64,000 bases of DNA from JBCBTD01 sp039818825. GTDB taxonomy: Bacteria > Pseudomonadota > Alphaproteobacteria > Geminicoccales > Geminicoccaceae. The position numbers and the translations under genes are program-made. The DNA lies in contig JBCBTD010000013.1 of the NCBI GenBank assembly GCA_039818825.1, forward strand, positions 7,363-71,362, read 5' to 3'. Of the stretch, positions 16,251-24,563 are shown one piece after another. Within the stretch, counting starts at the first letter, position 1, and every line of letters starts with the position of its first letter. The notes beneath the pieces are model-generated. The model saw only the letters and a program-made list of their open reading frames with translations. It was not told where the DNA came from and made no database searches.

Positions 16251-17234
16251 ATGCGCGCCGTCGTCTGCACCCGTCTCGACGGGCCCGACGCCCTGGTGAT
16301 CGACGACGTTGAGGAGCCGACGCCGAGCCTCGGAGAGGTGACGGTCCGCGTCGAGGCGGCCGCCCTGAATTTCGCCGACCTGTTGATGAGCCGCGGCCAG
16401 TATCAGGAAAAGCCGACGCTGCCGTTCGTTCCGGGCTTCGAGGTCGCGGGCAGGATCGAGCAGGTTTGCCCCGGCGTCACCGAATTGGCGGTCGGTGATC
16501 GCATCATGGGCGTGGTCGACCACGGCGCCTTCGCCGAGGTGGCGCGGGTGCGCGCGGTGGACGCGGTGCCGATCGGCGAGACCATGGACGCGGGCGCTGC
16601 TGCCGGTTTCCCGATCGCCTACGGTACCGCGCACGGCGCTCTGGCGTGGCGCGCGAACCTGCAGGAGGGCGAGACGCTTCTGGTCCACGGGGCCGCTGGC
16701 GGCGTCGGCCTGACCGCCGTCGAGATCGGCCGCGCCATGGGCGCCCGTGTGATCGCGACGGCCCGCGGCGCCGACCGGCTCGCGGTCGCCAAGGCGCGCG
16801 GCGCCGAAGCGATCATCGATAGCACCGCCGAGGACGTCCGCGAGCGGGTGATGGATCTGACCGACGGGCGCGGCGTCGACGTCTGCTTCGACCCGGTCGG
16901 CGGCGACCTCGGCAGCACCAGCCTGCGCTGCCTGGCGTGGTCCGGTCGCTATCTGGTGATCGGCTTCGCCAAGGGCGACGTCCCGGACATCAAGCCGAAC
17001 CATTTGTTGGTGAAGAACACTGCGGCGATCGGCTTTTATTGGGGCAGCTACCGCCAACACGACCCCGCACGGCTTCGCGCTAGTCTGCACACCTTGCTCG
17101 AGTGGCACGGCCGGGATGCACTGCAGCCGCTGGTCGGCGGCCGCTACCCGTTGGCGGATTTCCGCCCGGCCCTGGCGACACTGGAAAGCCGCCGCAGTAC
17201 CGGCAAGGTGGTCTTGGAGATCGCCAAAGAATGA
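16251..17234 (+). CDS. NADPH:quinone oxidoreductase-type MDR dehydrogenase
   Basis: A 327-residue medium-chain reductase of the zinc-free quinone oxidoreductase group. It has the N-terminal GroES-like domain (ALNFADLLMSRGQYQ, PFVPGFEVAGRIE), then a Rossmann fold with HGAAGGVGLTAVEIGRAMGARVIATAR and the C-terminal RRSTGKVVLEI. No structural or catalytic zinc cysteines are seen. It would reduce quinones or enoyl compounds with NADPH. AAGGAG precedes the ATG. gpmI follows after 70 nt on the same strand. Confidence 0.9.
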   Translation: MRAVVCTRLDGPDALVIDDVEEPTPSLGEVTVRVEAAALNFADLLMSRGQYQEKPTLPFVPGFEVAGRIEQVCPGVTELAVGDRIMGVVDHGAFAEVARVRAVDAVPIGETMDAGAAAGFPIAYGTAHGALAWRANLQEGETLLVHGAAGGVGLTAVEIGRAMGARVIATARGADRLAVAKARGAEAIIDSTAEDVRERVMDLTDGRGVDVCFDPVGGDLGSTSLRCLAWSGRYLVIGFAKGDVPDIKPNHLLVKNTAAIGFYWGSYRQHDPARLRASLHTLLEWHGRDALQPLVGGRYPLADFRPALATLESRRSTGKVVLEIAKE

Positions 17235-17304
17235 GCCCTGGCCCGTAGCCCTCTACCCATCGATCAGCTAAGGGTCCTCGTCGACGATCAGGAGAAGAAC
17301 GTCC

Positions 17305-18840
17305 ATGGCCGCAGCACCTGTGGTTCTCGTCATCCTCGATGGCTGGGGGTATCGCGAAGACCCGGCAGACAACGCCGTTGTCCAAGGCAACACTCCGCGG
17401 TTCGATGCCATCTGGCGCGATTGCCCACACACACTGCTGCGCACCGACGGGCCGAACGTCGGCCTCCCGGAGGGCCAGTTCGGCAATTCCGAAGTCGGTC
17501 ACATGAATCTCGGCGCCGGCCGGATCGTGCTCCAGGATCTGCCACGGATCGACACGGGGTTGGCCGACGGCAAGGTGCGGACCCTGCCGCCGTTCCGTCG
17601 CTTCGTCGATCGCCTGCGCGACGCCGACGGCCGCTGCCATCTGCTGGGGCTGATGTCGCCAGGCGGCGTCCATTCCCACCAAAAGCAGCTCGCAGCACTC
17701 GCCAACGGACTGGCGGCGGAAGGCGTCGAGGTGGTCGTCCACGCCTTTACCGACGGCCGCGACACGCCGCCCAAGGCTGGTGCGGACTACATGCGGACGT
17801 TCCTCGACGATGTTGCGGATGCGCCGGGCATCACCGTCGGGACGGTGATCGGCCGGTACTTCGCAATGGATCGCGACAAGCGGTGGGAGCGCGTCGAACG
17901 GGCGTTCCGAGCGATCGTGTTCGGCGAGGGGCAGAGCGCAACCGACCCGGTCGCGGCGATCGAAGCGGCCCACGGACGCGACGAGGGCGACGAGTTCATC
18001 CAGCCGACGGTCGTCGACGGCTACGAGGGCATGGCACGCGCCGACGGCGTGCTCGCCGGCAACTTCCGCTCCGATCGCATCCGCGAAATCCTGCTGGCGC
18101 TCTACGATCCGGCGTTCGACGGTTTCGACCGGGGTGACCATGCGATCGATCGCCCGGCCCTGTCGCTGGTCGAGTACGGCGCCGGCCTCGAGCGGTTCAT
18201 GGAGCCGTTGTTCGGCCAGGAGCGGCTGGACGACATCCTCGGCGCGATCCTGGCTGCAGCCGGCAAGACCCAGCTGCGGCTGGCCGAAACCGAAAAGTAT
18301 CCCCACGTCACGTTCTTCTTCAACGGCGGCGTCGAGACGCCGATGGCTGGCGAGGACCGGAGCCTCGTGCCCTCGCCCAAGGTGGCGACGTACGACCTGC
18401 AGCCGGAGATGTCGGCGCCGGAAGTAGGCCGGCGGTTGGTCGAAGCGATCGGCAGCGGCAAGTACGACTTCATCCTCTGCAACTTCGCCAATCCGGACAT
18501 GGTCGGGCACACCGGCTCGCTGCCTGCGGCAACGGTGGCGGTCGAGACGGTGGACGGGCAGCTCGGTGCGGCACTCGACCGCGCCATCGAAGTCGGCGGC
18601 ACCGTCCTGGTCACCGCCGACCACGGCAACTGCGAGATCATGCGCGACCCGAACACCGGCGGCCCGCACACGGCCCACACCCTCAGCCCGGTACCCTGCG
18701 TGCTGGTCAACGGGCCGGCTGATGCGACGTTGCGAACCGGTCGCCTGGCCGACGTTGCGCCGACGATCCTGGCCCTCATCGGCCTGCCGCAACCGACGGC
18801 GATGACGGGACGCTCACTGCTCGACGATGCGGCCGACTGA
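17305..18840 (+). CDS. gpmI: 2,3-bisphosphoglycerate-independent phosphoglycerate mutase
   Basis: A 511-residue alkaline-phosphatase-fold enzyme that interconverts 3- and 2-phosphoglycerate in glycolysis. Asp12 (VILDGWG) and the phosphorylated Ser62 (GQFGNSEVGHMNLGAG) are present. The metal-binding C-terminal segments NFANPDMVGHTG and TADHGNCE are also present. Length is normal. Its 3' end overlaps the envC-like gene by 14 nt, beginning the conserved gpmI-envC-ctpA order of alphaproteobacteria. Confidence 0.97.
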   Translation: MAAAPVVLVILDGWGYREDPADNAVVQGNTPRFDAIWRDCPHTLLRTDGPNVGLPEGQFGNSEVGHMNLGAGRIVLQDLPRIDTGLADGKVRTLPPFRRFVDRLRDADGRCHLLGLMSPGGVHSHQKQLAALANGLAAEGVEVVVHAFTDGRDTPPKAGADYMRTFLDDVADAPGITVGTVIGRYFAMDRDKRWERVERAFRAIVFGEGQSATDPVAAIEAAHGRDEGDEFIQPTVVDGYEGMARADGVLAGNFRSDRIREILLALYDPAFDGFDRGDHAIDRPALSLVEYGAGLERFMEPLFGQERLDDILGAILAAAGKTQLRLAETEKYPHVTFFFNGGVETPMAGEDRSLVPSPKVATYDLQPEMSAPEVGRRLVEAIGSGKYDFILCNFANPDMVGHTGSLPAATVAVETVDGQLGAALDRAIEVGGTVLVTADHGNCEIMRDPNTGGPHTAHTLSPVPCVLVNGPADATLRTGRLADVAPTILALIGLPQPTAMTGRSLLDDAAD

Positions 18841-19402
18841 AGCCCTTCTCTTTGCGGCAACGGCGGCGCTCGTGATCACGTTCCCGTCCGCAGCCTCAAC
18901 TCAAACGCGTGCCGATCTGGCGGGTTTCGCGCACGCGTGGCATACGGGTAGTGTCACGACCGCCCGCCGGGTGCTGGCGCTGCGTCAGCTCGCGGCGGTA
19001 CCGCCGACCCGGCCAGGCCAGCGCCGATGGCCCGTCGAGGGCCGCATCGTTGGCCGGTTCGGCGACCGCGACGGCCCGATCCGGCTGCCCGGCATCCGCT
19101 TGGCGGTGCCGTCGCCGGCAGTGGTCAGAGCGCCGGCGACGGGGACGGTGGCTTTCGCCGACGACTTGCCCGGAATCGGGCTCGTCTTGATCATCGACCA
19201 CGGTGATGAATATCATTCCGTTCTTGGGGGTCTCGATGCCATCGACGTCGCTGCAGGAACGGCCGTCGTTGCCGGCGAGCGAGTTGGGCGGCTGATCGGC
19301 GAGGAACGGTCGAATGACGTCATGATCGAGTTGCGCCGCGAGGGTCGACCGGTCGATCCCCTGCCGTGGCTGGAAACGAATCGTCTTGGAGACGGAGAGT
19401 GA
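18827..19402 (+). CDS. Short EnvC-like protein with degenerate LytM (M23) domain
   Basis: A 191-residue exported protein. A signal peptide covers roughly 1-24 (LLFAATAALVITFPSAAS). The rest is a LytM fold: PVEGRIVGRFG, PATGTVAFADDLPGIGLVLIIDHGDEYHSVLGGL and MIELRREGRPVDPLPWL, the latter very like EnvC. The zinc ligands of active M23 peptidases are missing: the HxGID position reads PGIRL and no HxH is present. So it is likely an amidase activator, not a peptidase. It lacks the long coiled coil that EnvC uses to bind FtsEX. It ends in a TGATG overlap with ctpA. Confidence 0.8.
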   Translation: MRPTEALLFAATAALVITFPSAASTQTRADLAGFAHAWHTGSVTTARRVLALRQLAAVPPTRPGQRRWPVEGRIVGRFGDRDGPIRLPGIRLAVPSPAVVRAPATGTVAFADDLPGIGLVLIIDHGDEYHSVLGGLDAIDVAAGTAVVAGERVGRLIGEERSNDVMIELRREGRPVDPLPWLETNRLGDGE

Positions 19403-20697
19403 TGACCAAGCGCCTGGCAGGTCTCGGGGTGACCGCCCTCGTCGCGGCAGCCGCCTTCTCGGTCGGTTACGGCGCCGGTCCACTGTTTGCGCAGGGTGAC
19501 CAGAGCACGTTCCGATCGCTGAAGCTGTTCGGCGACGTGTTCGAGCGGGTTCGCGCCGACTACGTCGAGGACGTTGCCGACGACGAGCTCATCTCGGCGG
19601 CGATCACCGGCATGCTGAGCTCGCTCGATCCGCATTCGAGCTATCTCGACCCTGAGCGGTTCCAGGACATGCAAGTCCAGACCAAGGGCGAGTTCGGCGG
19701 GCTCGGCATCGAAGTCACCATGGAGAACGGCCTCGTCAAAGTCGTCTCGCCGATCGACGAGACACCGGCGTTCCGCGCCGGGATCGAGGCGGGCGATCTG
19801 ATCACCCACATCGACGGCGAGCAGGTCATGGGCCTGACCCTGAGCGAAGCGGTCGAGAAGATGCGTGGTCCGGTCGACAGCGACATCGCATTGACCATCA
19901 TGCGCGAAGGCTCCGACGACCCGTTCGACGTCGAGTTGACCCGCGCCGTCATCAAGATTTCGCCGGTGCGCTCTCGCGTCGAACGCGACGTGGGCTACAT
20001 CCGAGTGACGACCTTCAACGAGCAGACCGAAATGGCCGTCGAGGAGGCGTTGGTCGACCTCGAGGCGAGCCACGGCTCGTCGCTTTTGGGGGTCGTGCTC
20101 GATCTGCGCAACAACCCCGGCGGGCTGCTCGACCAGGCGGTGAGCGTAACCGATCTGTTCCTCGACCAGGGCGAGATCGTCTCGACCCGTGGCCGCAAGA
20201 CGGAAACCGCGCAGCGTTTCAACGCCAGGACCGGCGATATCGCCGAGGGGTTGCCGATGGTGGTCCTGATCAACGGCGGCTCTGCGTCCGCGTCCGAGAT
20301 CGTAGCCGGGGCGCTCCAGGATCACCGCCGTGCGATCGTGATGGGCACGCAGTCCTTCGGCAAAGGCTCGGTGCAGACGATCATGCCGGTCGGCGGCCAG
20401 GGAGCGATCCGGCTGACGACGGCGCGCTACTACACCCCCTCGGGGACCTCGATCCAGGCCACGGGCATCGTTCCCAACATCGAGGTCAAGCAAGCGACTC
20501 TCGACGTCGACGAGACGGCGCGCGGCCGCCGCGAGGCGGATCTGCGCGGCCGGCTGGACAACGATCAAGGCAACGGTTCCGACGAGGCACGGAGCGACCT
20601 CGCCGAGGCGGACTACCAGCTGGCACGGGCCATCGATCTGCTGCGTGGGGTGTCCCTGTTCAACCAGGCCGCCGCCGCAGCGCCGGCCAGCAACTGA
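19402..20697 (+). CDS. ctpA: Carboxy-terminal processing protease CtpA (S41A)
   Basis: A 431-residue exported protease with an N-terminal signal or anchor (LGVTALVAAAAFSVGYGAG). A PDZ domain spans about 85-175 (GEFGGLGIEVTMENG). The S41 domain has Ser296 in NGGSASASEI, Lys321 in SFGKGSVQ and Gln325, whose spacing matches the Ser/Lys/Gln triad of CtpB. It trims C-termini of periplasmic proteins and in relatives controls peptidoglycan hydrolases. Its place directly after the EnvC-like gene fits cell-wall turnover. Confidence 0.95.
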   Translation: MTKRLAGLGVTALVAAAAFSVGYGAGPLFAQGDQSTFRSLKLFGDVFERVRADYVEDVADDELISAAITGMLSSLDPHSSYLDPERFQDMQVQTKGEFGGLGIEVTMENGLVKVVSPIDETPAFRAGIEAGDLITHIDGEQVMGLTLSEAVEKMRGPVDSDIALTIMREGSDDPFDVELTRAVIKISPVRSRVERDVGYIRVTTFNEQTEMAVEEALVDLEASHGSSLLGVVLDLRNNPGGLLDQAVSVTDLFLDQGEIVSTRGRKTETAQRFNARTGDIAEGLPMVVLINGGSASASEIVAGALQDHRRAIVMGTQSFGKGSVQTIMPVGGQGAIRLTTARYYTPSGTSIQATGIVPNIEVKQATLDVDETARGRREADLRGRLDNDQGNGSDEARSDLAEADYQLARAIDLLRGVSLFNQAAAAAPASN

Positions 20698-20708
20698 GCC
20701 GGACCAGG

Positions 20709-21644
20709 GTGCTGCCTGGAGCTTGGCGCGGTCGGGCCGCCGGCGCTGCGTTCGTCGCTGCGTTGCTGTTGGCCGGTACGGCCACACTGACCGCACTCAC
20801 CGCGGATGCGCCGGCTCCACCGTCGGTGGTGGTCGTCGTGCCCGAGCCGCCTGTCGTGCAAGAAGCGGCGGCCGACCGCCTCCACCCGGACACGGCTGAG
20901 GAAACTGTCGCCGGCGCGACGCCCGCGGTCGAGGAAGCGCGGCAACCGACGATCACACTCCCCACGGCCCCGACGCCTGGCGTCGAGCCTCCGATTGCAG
21001 AGGCGTCGACAGCAGAAGCTTCGGTGCCGAGGCTGGTGGTGGTCGCCACCGGCGTCGCCTGGAACGAGTCGCTCGCGGCGACGGCCGACGCGGCGCTGCC
21101 GAAGGCGGTTGCCTTCGCCCTTCCTTACGATCTGCCCCGCGCGGCTGACAGCGCTGACCTATGGCTGGACGCCGGCCGCGAGGTCCTCGTTCGGGCGGCC
21201 GTCGTCGAGGGCGTGACCGTAGCCGAGGCGACGGCCGTCGGCCTCGATGATGATTCGGCTCTGCAGGGCACGCGCCTTCGCCAGCAGCTTGCCAGCCATC
21301 CGAACGCCGTCGGCCTCGTCGTTGCTGAACCGGCCGCGGCCGCCGAACTCGACGGTGCCCTCGAAATCCTCCGGGGCGACGGCCGGTGGGCGGTGCTGGA
21401 GGCGGCACGGGGACCCGCTCCCGTACCGGCGGCGTGGCGGATCGATGCGGCGACACTGAACGAGGACGGCTTCGAGCGCGCTCTCAGCGCGCTGGTCGAG
21501 ACCGCCCATCGCGCCCCACCTGCCGTCGCGCTGATCGAGGTCTATCCCGGGCTGGTCGACGATCTCGCAAACTGGCTCGATGCCGCCACCGCCGAAGGGA
21601 TCACGCTGGCCTCCGTCGGGACGCTTCGGACGACGTCACCGTGA
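20709..21644 (+). CDS. Divergent polysaccharide deacetylase family protein
   Basis: A 311-residue protein with an N-terminal hydrophobic segment (AGAAFVAALLLAGTATLTAL), a Pro/Ala/Glu-rich linker to about residue 105, and a NodB-like barrel domain (LVVVATGVAWNESLAA, LPKAVAFALPYDL, AGREVLVRAAV, HPNAVGLVVAEP). In typical members the first strand carries IDDxG and a later one a conserved His; here these read ATGVA and GREVLVR, so metal binding is probably lost. Gene order between ctpA and rppH is conserved in alphaproteobacteria. The GTG start and GTGA overlap with rppH indicate coupling. Assignment relies largely on synteny. Confidence 0.7.
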   Translation: MLPGAWRGRAAGAAFVAALLLAGTATLTALTADAPAPPSVVVVVPEPPVVQEAAADRLHPDTAEETVAGATPAVEEARQPTITLPTAPTPGVEPPIAEASTAEASVPRLVVVATGVAWNESLAATADAALPKAVAFALPYDLPRAADSADLWLDAGREVLVRAAVVEGVTVAEATAVGLDDDSALQGTRLRQQLASHPNAVGLVVAEPAAAAELDGALEILRGDGRWAVLEAARGPAPVPAAWRIDAATLNEDGFERALSALVETAHRAPPAVALIEVYPGLVDDLANWLDAATAEGITLASVGTLRTTSP

Positions 21645-22141
21645 GCGAGACCGCCCTCAGCCATGACACGCCGCCGCCCGGCTACCGCGCCAATGCGGGC
21701 GTGATGCTGATCGACCGACGCGGGCTGGTGTTCGCCGGCCAGCGGGCGGACCGGCGTGATCCGGCGTGGCAGATGCCCCAAGGCGGTATCGACAAGGACG
21801 AGCTGCCGGTCGCCGCAGCACTGCGCGAGCTGCGCGAGGAGACGGGCGTACGGACGGGCCTCGTCCAGGTCATCGGCGAAACGCCGCACTGGCTCGTCTA
21901 CGACCTCCCGGCCGAAGCAGCGGCACGGCGTTGGCGGGGACGCTACCGCGGCCAGGCCCAGAAATGGGTCGCAGCGCGGTTCCTCGGCGAGGATGGTGAC
22001 GTCGACCTGCGCCAGGACCACGTCGAATTCGACGACTGGTGCTGGATGCGCGCCGACGAGCTCGAAGCGTTGGTAATCGGGTTCAAGCGACCGATCTACC
22101 GCGCCGTGTTCGACGCATTCGCCGCCCACCTCGCTCGCTGA
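21641..22141 (+). CDS. rppH: RNA pyrophosphohydrolase RppH
   Basis: A 166-residue Nudix enzyme. The N-terminus GYRANAGVMLIDRRG, the WQMPQGGID segment and the Nudix box ending RELREETGV (48-70) match RppH, as do the later FKRPIYRAVFDAF and GQAQKW. It removes pyrophosphate from 5' triphosphate RNA ends and starts mRNA decay; it also cleaves dinucleoside polyphosphates. The GTG start at 21641 overlaps the previous stop codon. It converges on the HIT gene. Confidence 0.93.
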   Translation: MSETALSHDTPPPGYRANAGVMLIDRRGLVFAGQRADRRDPAWQMPQGGIDKDELPVAAALRELREETGVRTGLVQVIGETPHWLVYDLPAEAAARRWRGRYRGQAQKWVAARFLGEDGDVDLRQDHVEFDDWCWMRADELEALVIGFKRPIYRAVFDAFAAHLAR

Positions 22142-22186
22142 GGCGGCGGCCCCGCCGACAGGCCACCGGTACGAGCGGCACGAACG

Positions 22187-22552
22187 TCAACCGACCTTCT
22201 GGATCATGCGACCGAGCGGCGCGCCGCCGAAAATGTGCATGTGGAAGTGCGGCACTTCCTGGTTGCCGTCCACACCGGTGTTGGCGAGCACACGGTAGCC
22301 GCGCTCGTCGAGCCCAAGCTCGCGGGCGATCATGTTGACGGCGCGAAAGAACGCGGTGACCGTCTCGTCGTCGGCATCGCGGGCGAAATCGGCGAACGAC
22401 ACGTAGGCGCCCTTGGGGATCACCAGAACGTGCACCGGCGCCATCGGGTTGATGTCGTGGAAGGCCAGGACGAACTCGTCCTCGTAAACCTTCTTGCAGG
22501 GGATCTCGCCCCTCAGGATCTTGGCGAAAACGTTCTGGTCGTCATAGGCCAC
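22187..22552 (-). CDS. HIT family (histidine triad) nucleotide-binding protein
   Basis: A 121-residue HINT-type protein: NVFAKILRGEIPCKKVYEDE, HDINPMAPVHVLVIPK, and the triad HFHMH at 102-106 (with VPHFHMHIFGG). HINT proteins hydrolyse AMP-lysine or other phosphoramidates of AMP. GTG at 22552 is supported by AGGAG 7 nt upstream. It lies back to back with gshB, 78 nt apart. Confidence 0.94.
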   Translation of the reverse strand: MAYDDQNVFAKILRGEIPCKKVYEDEFVLAFHDINPMAPVHVLVIPKGAYVSFADFARDADDETVTAFFRAVNMIARELGLDERGYRVLANTGVDGNQEVPHFHMHIFGGAPLGRMIQKVG

Positions 22553-22630
22553 GGCCTTGCTCCTGGCGCTGCTCGGGTCCAAGACAGCGGCTGTCCCCCC
22601 CATGTCAAGCGCAGGACGGAGGAGGCTTCC

Positions 22631-23596
22631 ATGAGCCTGGCGGTGGCGGTCCAAATGGACCCCGTCTCGACGATCAACCCCGACGCGGACAGCAGCTTCG
22701 TCCTGGCGTTGGAGGCTCAACGGCGCGGCCACGCTCTCTTCCACTACCTACCGACCGACCTGACCTACCGCGGAGGTCGGGTCCTGGCGCGGGTTCGCCC
22801 GCTGCAGGTCGAAAGGCGGCCGCGAGACTTCGCGACACTGGGCGCACCTGAGGTCCTCGACCTCGCCGGCGTCGACGTGGTGTTGATGCGCCAGGACCCG
22901 CCGTTCGATCTACAGTACATCGGCTGCACCCACCTGCTCGACCGCATCCACCCGGAGACCCTGGTCGTCAACGACCCGACCTCGGTCAGGAACGCGCCCG
23001 AGAAGCTGTTCGTCACCCATTTCCACGAGCTGATGCCGCCGACCCTGATCACCCGCGACGTCGACGAGATCAGGGCGTTCCGGGCCGAGCAAGGCGACAT
23101 CATCGTCAAGCCGCTCTATGGCAATGGCGGCGCCGGCGTGTTCCATCTGAAGCCCGACGACACCAATCTCGCGAGCCTGTTGGAGATGCTGCTCCAGGCC
23201 ACCCGCGAGCCGCTGATGATCCAGCGCTACCTGCCGGCCATCCGCGAGGGCGACAAGCGGATCATCCTCATCGACGGCCAAGCGAAAGGCGCGCTGAACC
23301 GGGTGCCGGCGGGGGACGAGACCCGCGCCAACCTCCACGTCGGCGGTCGCGCCGAACCTGTACCTCTGACCAAGCGCGATCACGAGATCTGCGAAGCGAT
23401 CGGCGAGGCGCTGCACCGTCAGGGACTGATCTTCGTCGGCATCGACGTGATCGGCGGCTACCTCACCGAGATCAACGTGACGAGCCCGACCGGCCTCCAG
23501 GAGATCAACCACTTCGACGGCGTGAGCCTGGAGAGCGACATCTGGGACGTGATCGAGCGCCGCCACGGCGAGACGCGCGGCAGCATGCCGGTTTGA
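22631..23596 (+). CDS. gshB: Glutathione synthase
   Basis: A 321-residue ATP-grasp enzyme joining gamma-Glu-Cys and Gly. Visible are the N-terminal VAVQMDPVSTINPDADSSF, the ATP-grasp strand IIVKPLYGNGGAGVF, IQRYLPAIREGDKRIILIDG and the C-terminal VGIDVIGGYLTEINVTSPTG with metal-binding Glu and Asn. Length is normal. An AGGAGG sequence lies upstream of the ATG. It provides glutathione for the GST and glyoxalase I encoded in this window. gshA is not adjacent. Confidence 0.97.
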   Translation: MSLAVAVQMDPVSTINPDADSSFVLALEAQRRGHALFHYLPTDLTYRGGRVLARVRPLQVERRPRDFATLGAPEVLDLAGVDVVLMRQDPPFDLQYIGCTHLLDRIHPETLVVNDPTSVRNAPEKLFVTHFHELMPPTLITRDVDEIRAFRAEQGDIIVKPLYGNGGAGVFHLKPDDTNLASLLEMLLQATREPLMIQRYLPAIREGDKRIILIDGQAKGALNRVPAGDETRANLHVGGRAEPVPLTKRDHEICEAIGEALHRQGLIFVGIDVIGGYLTEINVTSPTGLQEINHFDGVSLESDIWDVIERRHGETRGSMPV

Positions 23597-23598
23597 GA

Positions 23599-23692
23599 GG
23601 CTGCTGAAGACAAGCCTGCCCCCACTCGAGACGAGAGCGAGCTTACGCCGAGCGGGTCCCGTCGCCGCCCAGCGGCGACGGCTTCAGCAGCC
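23599..23692. repeat. 94-nt element bounded by an 11-bp inverted repeat with internal hairpin
   Basis: GGCTGCTGAAG (23599-23609) and its exact complement CTTCAGCAGCC (23682-23692) bound the element. Inside is a second perfect hairpin, GTCGCCGC-CCA-GCGGCGAC (23661-23679). It begins 3 nt after the gshB stop. There is no T tract, so a simple intrinsic terminator is unlikely. A small repeat element (MITE/REP-like), an insertion-sequence remnant or a structured 3' UTR are possible. Confidence 0.5.
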
Positions 23693-23712
23693 GGCTCTTT
23701 GTCGGACCGGTC

Positions 23713-24000
23713 TCAGTGGAACCGTGACCACGCGCGGCCGAAGCCTGCGGCGATGTCGTTCCACGCGCTCTCGAAGTTCGTTCGCGCCTTGTCCCAATCA
23801 GCAACGGAGCTCTTCACCAGCGCATCCATGCGCGCCTGCCCGTCGGCCAGATAGGCCTGCATGTCGCTGACCTGCTTTTCGTAGCGGGCTTTGGCTTCGT
23901 CGCTGGCAGCGATCATCTCGTTTTGGGTTTTGGTGATCTGTTCGTTCCATTCGTCGAGCTTCTTCTTGAGATTGTCGACGTAGTGGTCACGTGTGTCCAT
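23713..24000 (-). CDS. Coiled-coil protein resembling sll1863-type stress-response proteins
   Basis: A 95-residue, almost entirely helical protein: MDTRDHYVDNLKKKLDEWNEQITKTQNEMIA and then SVADWDKARTNFESAWNDIAAGFGRAWSRF. Heptad-like charged repeats suggest a coiled coil, and the Trp-rich amphipathic C-terminus could contact membranes or self-associate. The pattern recalls small sll1863-like or phasin-like proteins; no enzyme motif is seen. ATG 24000 is preceded by a GGGGGGAG purine run. A good candidate promoter lies about 60 nt upstream. Confidence 0.6.
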   Translation of the reverse strand: MDTRDHYVDNLKKKLDEWNEQITKTQNEMIAASDEAKARYEKQVSDMQAYLADGQARMDALVKSSVADWDKARTNFESAWNDIAAGFGRAWSRFH

Positions 24001-24056
24001 GGATCTCCCCCCGAGTTCGGCGGCTCGAGCAGGCTCGCAGCGCACCGTTGAAGTTG

Positions 24057-24086
24057 AGAGTAGGGTGGATGATCGCCGTATTTCAA
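24057..24086 (-). promoter_or_regulatory. Candidate sigma-70 promoter of the coiled-coil protein gene
   Basis: On the minus strand TTGAAA (24081-24086) is followed, after 18 nt, by TACTCT (24057-24062). Both hexamers fit the consensus well for this GC-rich genome and lie about 60 nt from the ATG at 24000. Confidence 0.4.
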
Positions 24087-24138
24087 GCCGGTTCGGGAAC
24101 GAAGGCGCGTCGAACCTGCAAGCAGGCCTCGGCCCGCT

Positions 24139-24157
24139 CTCGGCTTTCTGAGCCGAG
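24139..24157. other. Intergenic hairpin CTCGGC-TTTCTGA-GCCGAG
   Basis: A perfect 6-bp stem with a 7-nt loop lies between the DUF1127 gene stop (24209) and the coiled-coil gene promoter. It could act as a weak terminator or stabiliser for the DUF1127 transcript, but there is no T tract. Confidence 0.25.
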
Positions 24158-24208
24158 GATGGTCGGGGCCTGGTCTTCAGCGCCCCTGCGGCCGCCAATT
24201 CACCGGAT

Positions 24209-24493
24209 CTAATCGGCTCGGCGGCAACGCCCAAGCCGCTCGGCACGCTCGCAAACGCCGGCGTCCGACATCGGTACGTCCCAAGCCGGCCGATTGGCCT
24301 CATGGTGGGCGTCTGCCCGGCTGATGCCGATGTCCTTGAGCAGACGATCGTCCAGACCGCGCAACTGACGACGCTCGCTGAACACCGTCAACATCAGCTC
24401 GGCGCGGCTCAAGGCGTCGCCCAACGCCCGCCAAAGGTCTGCGAGGCGGCGCCGCGGCGCCGAATGGGCTGGAAAGCTGGTGGGACGGATCAT
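24209..24493 (-). CDS. DUF1127 domain-containing protein
   Basis: A 94-residue protein. The C-terminal half holds the DUF1127 pattern (YjiS-like): RRQLRGLDDRLLKDIGISRADAHHEANRPAW, preceded by helix LADLWRALGDALSRAELMLTVFSE. Small Arg-rich DUF1127 proteins in alphaproteobacteria bind RNA or affect phosphate and carbon metabolism; this one has a longer C-terminal tail with two Cys. GAGGAG precedes ATG 24493. An inverted repeat lies in its upstream region. Confidence 0.85.
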   Translation of the reverse strand: MIRPTSFPAHSAPRRRLADLWRALGDALSRAELMLTVFSERRQLRGLDDRLLKDIGISRADAHHEANRPAWDVPMSDAGVCERAERLGRCRRAD

Positions 24494-24539
24494 GGGTGCT
24501 CTCCTCACGTCACGAACCCAAGGTATGCATTCGACACTC

Positions 24540-24563
24540 ATCACGACAACGAATGATCGTGAT
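24540..24563. promoter_or_regulatory. Inverted repeat ATCACGA-N10-TCGTGAT upstream of the DUF1127 gene
   Basis: A perfect 7-bp inverted repeat with a 10-nt spacer sits 47 nt upstream of the DUF1127 start codon in an AT-rich stretch. Its geometry (24 bp, two half-sites about 1.6 turns apart) fits a dimeric regulator binding site. Confidence 0.35.

Noticed and set aside
17080..18792. 570-codon minus-strand open frame opposite gpmI
   Set aside because: It mirrors gpmI codon structure and shows no recognisable domain; gpmI is certain.
23661..23679. Hairpin as intrinsic terminator of gshB
   Set aside because: No run of T follows on either strand; it is described instead as part of a larger palindromic element.
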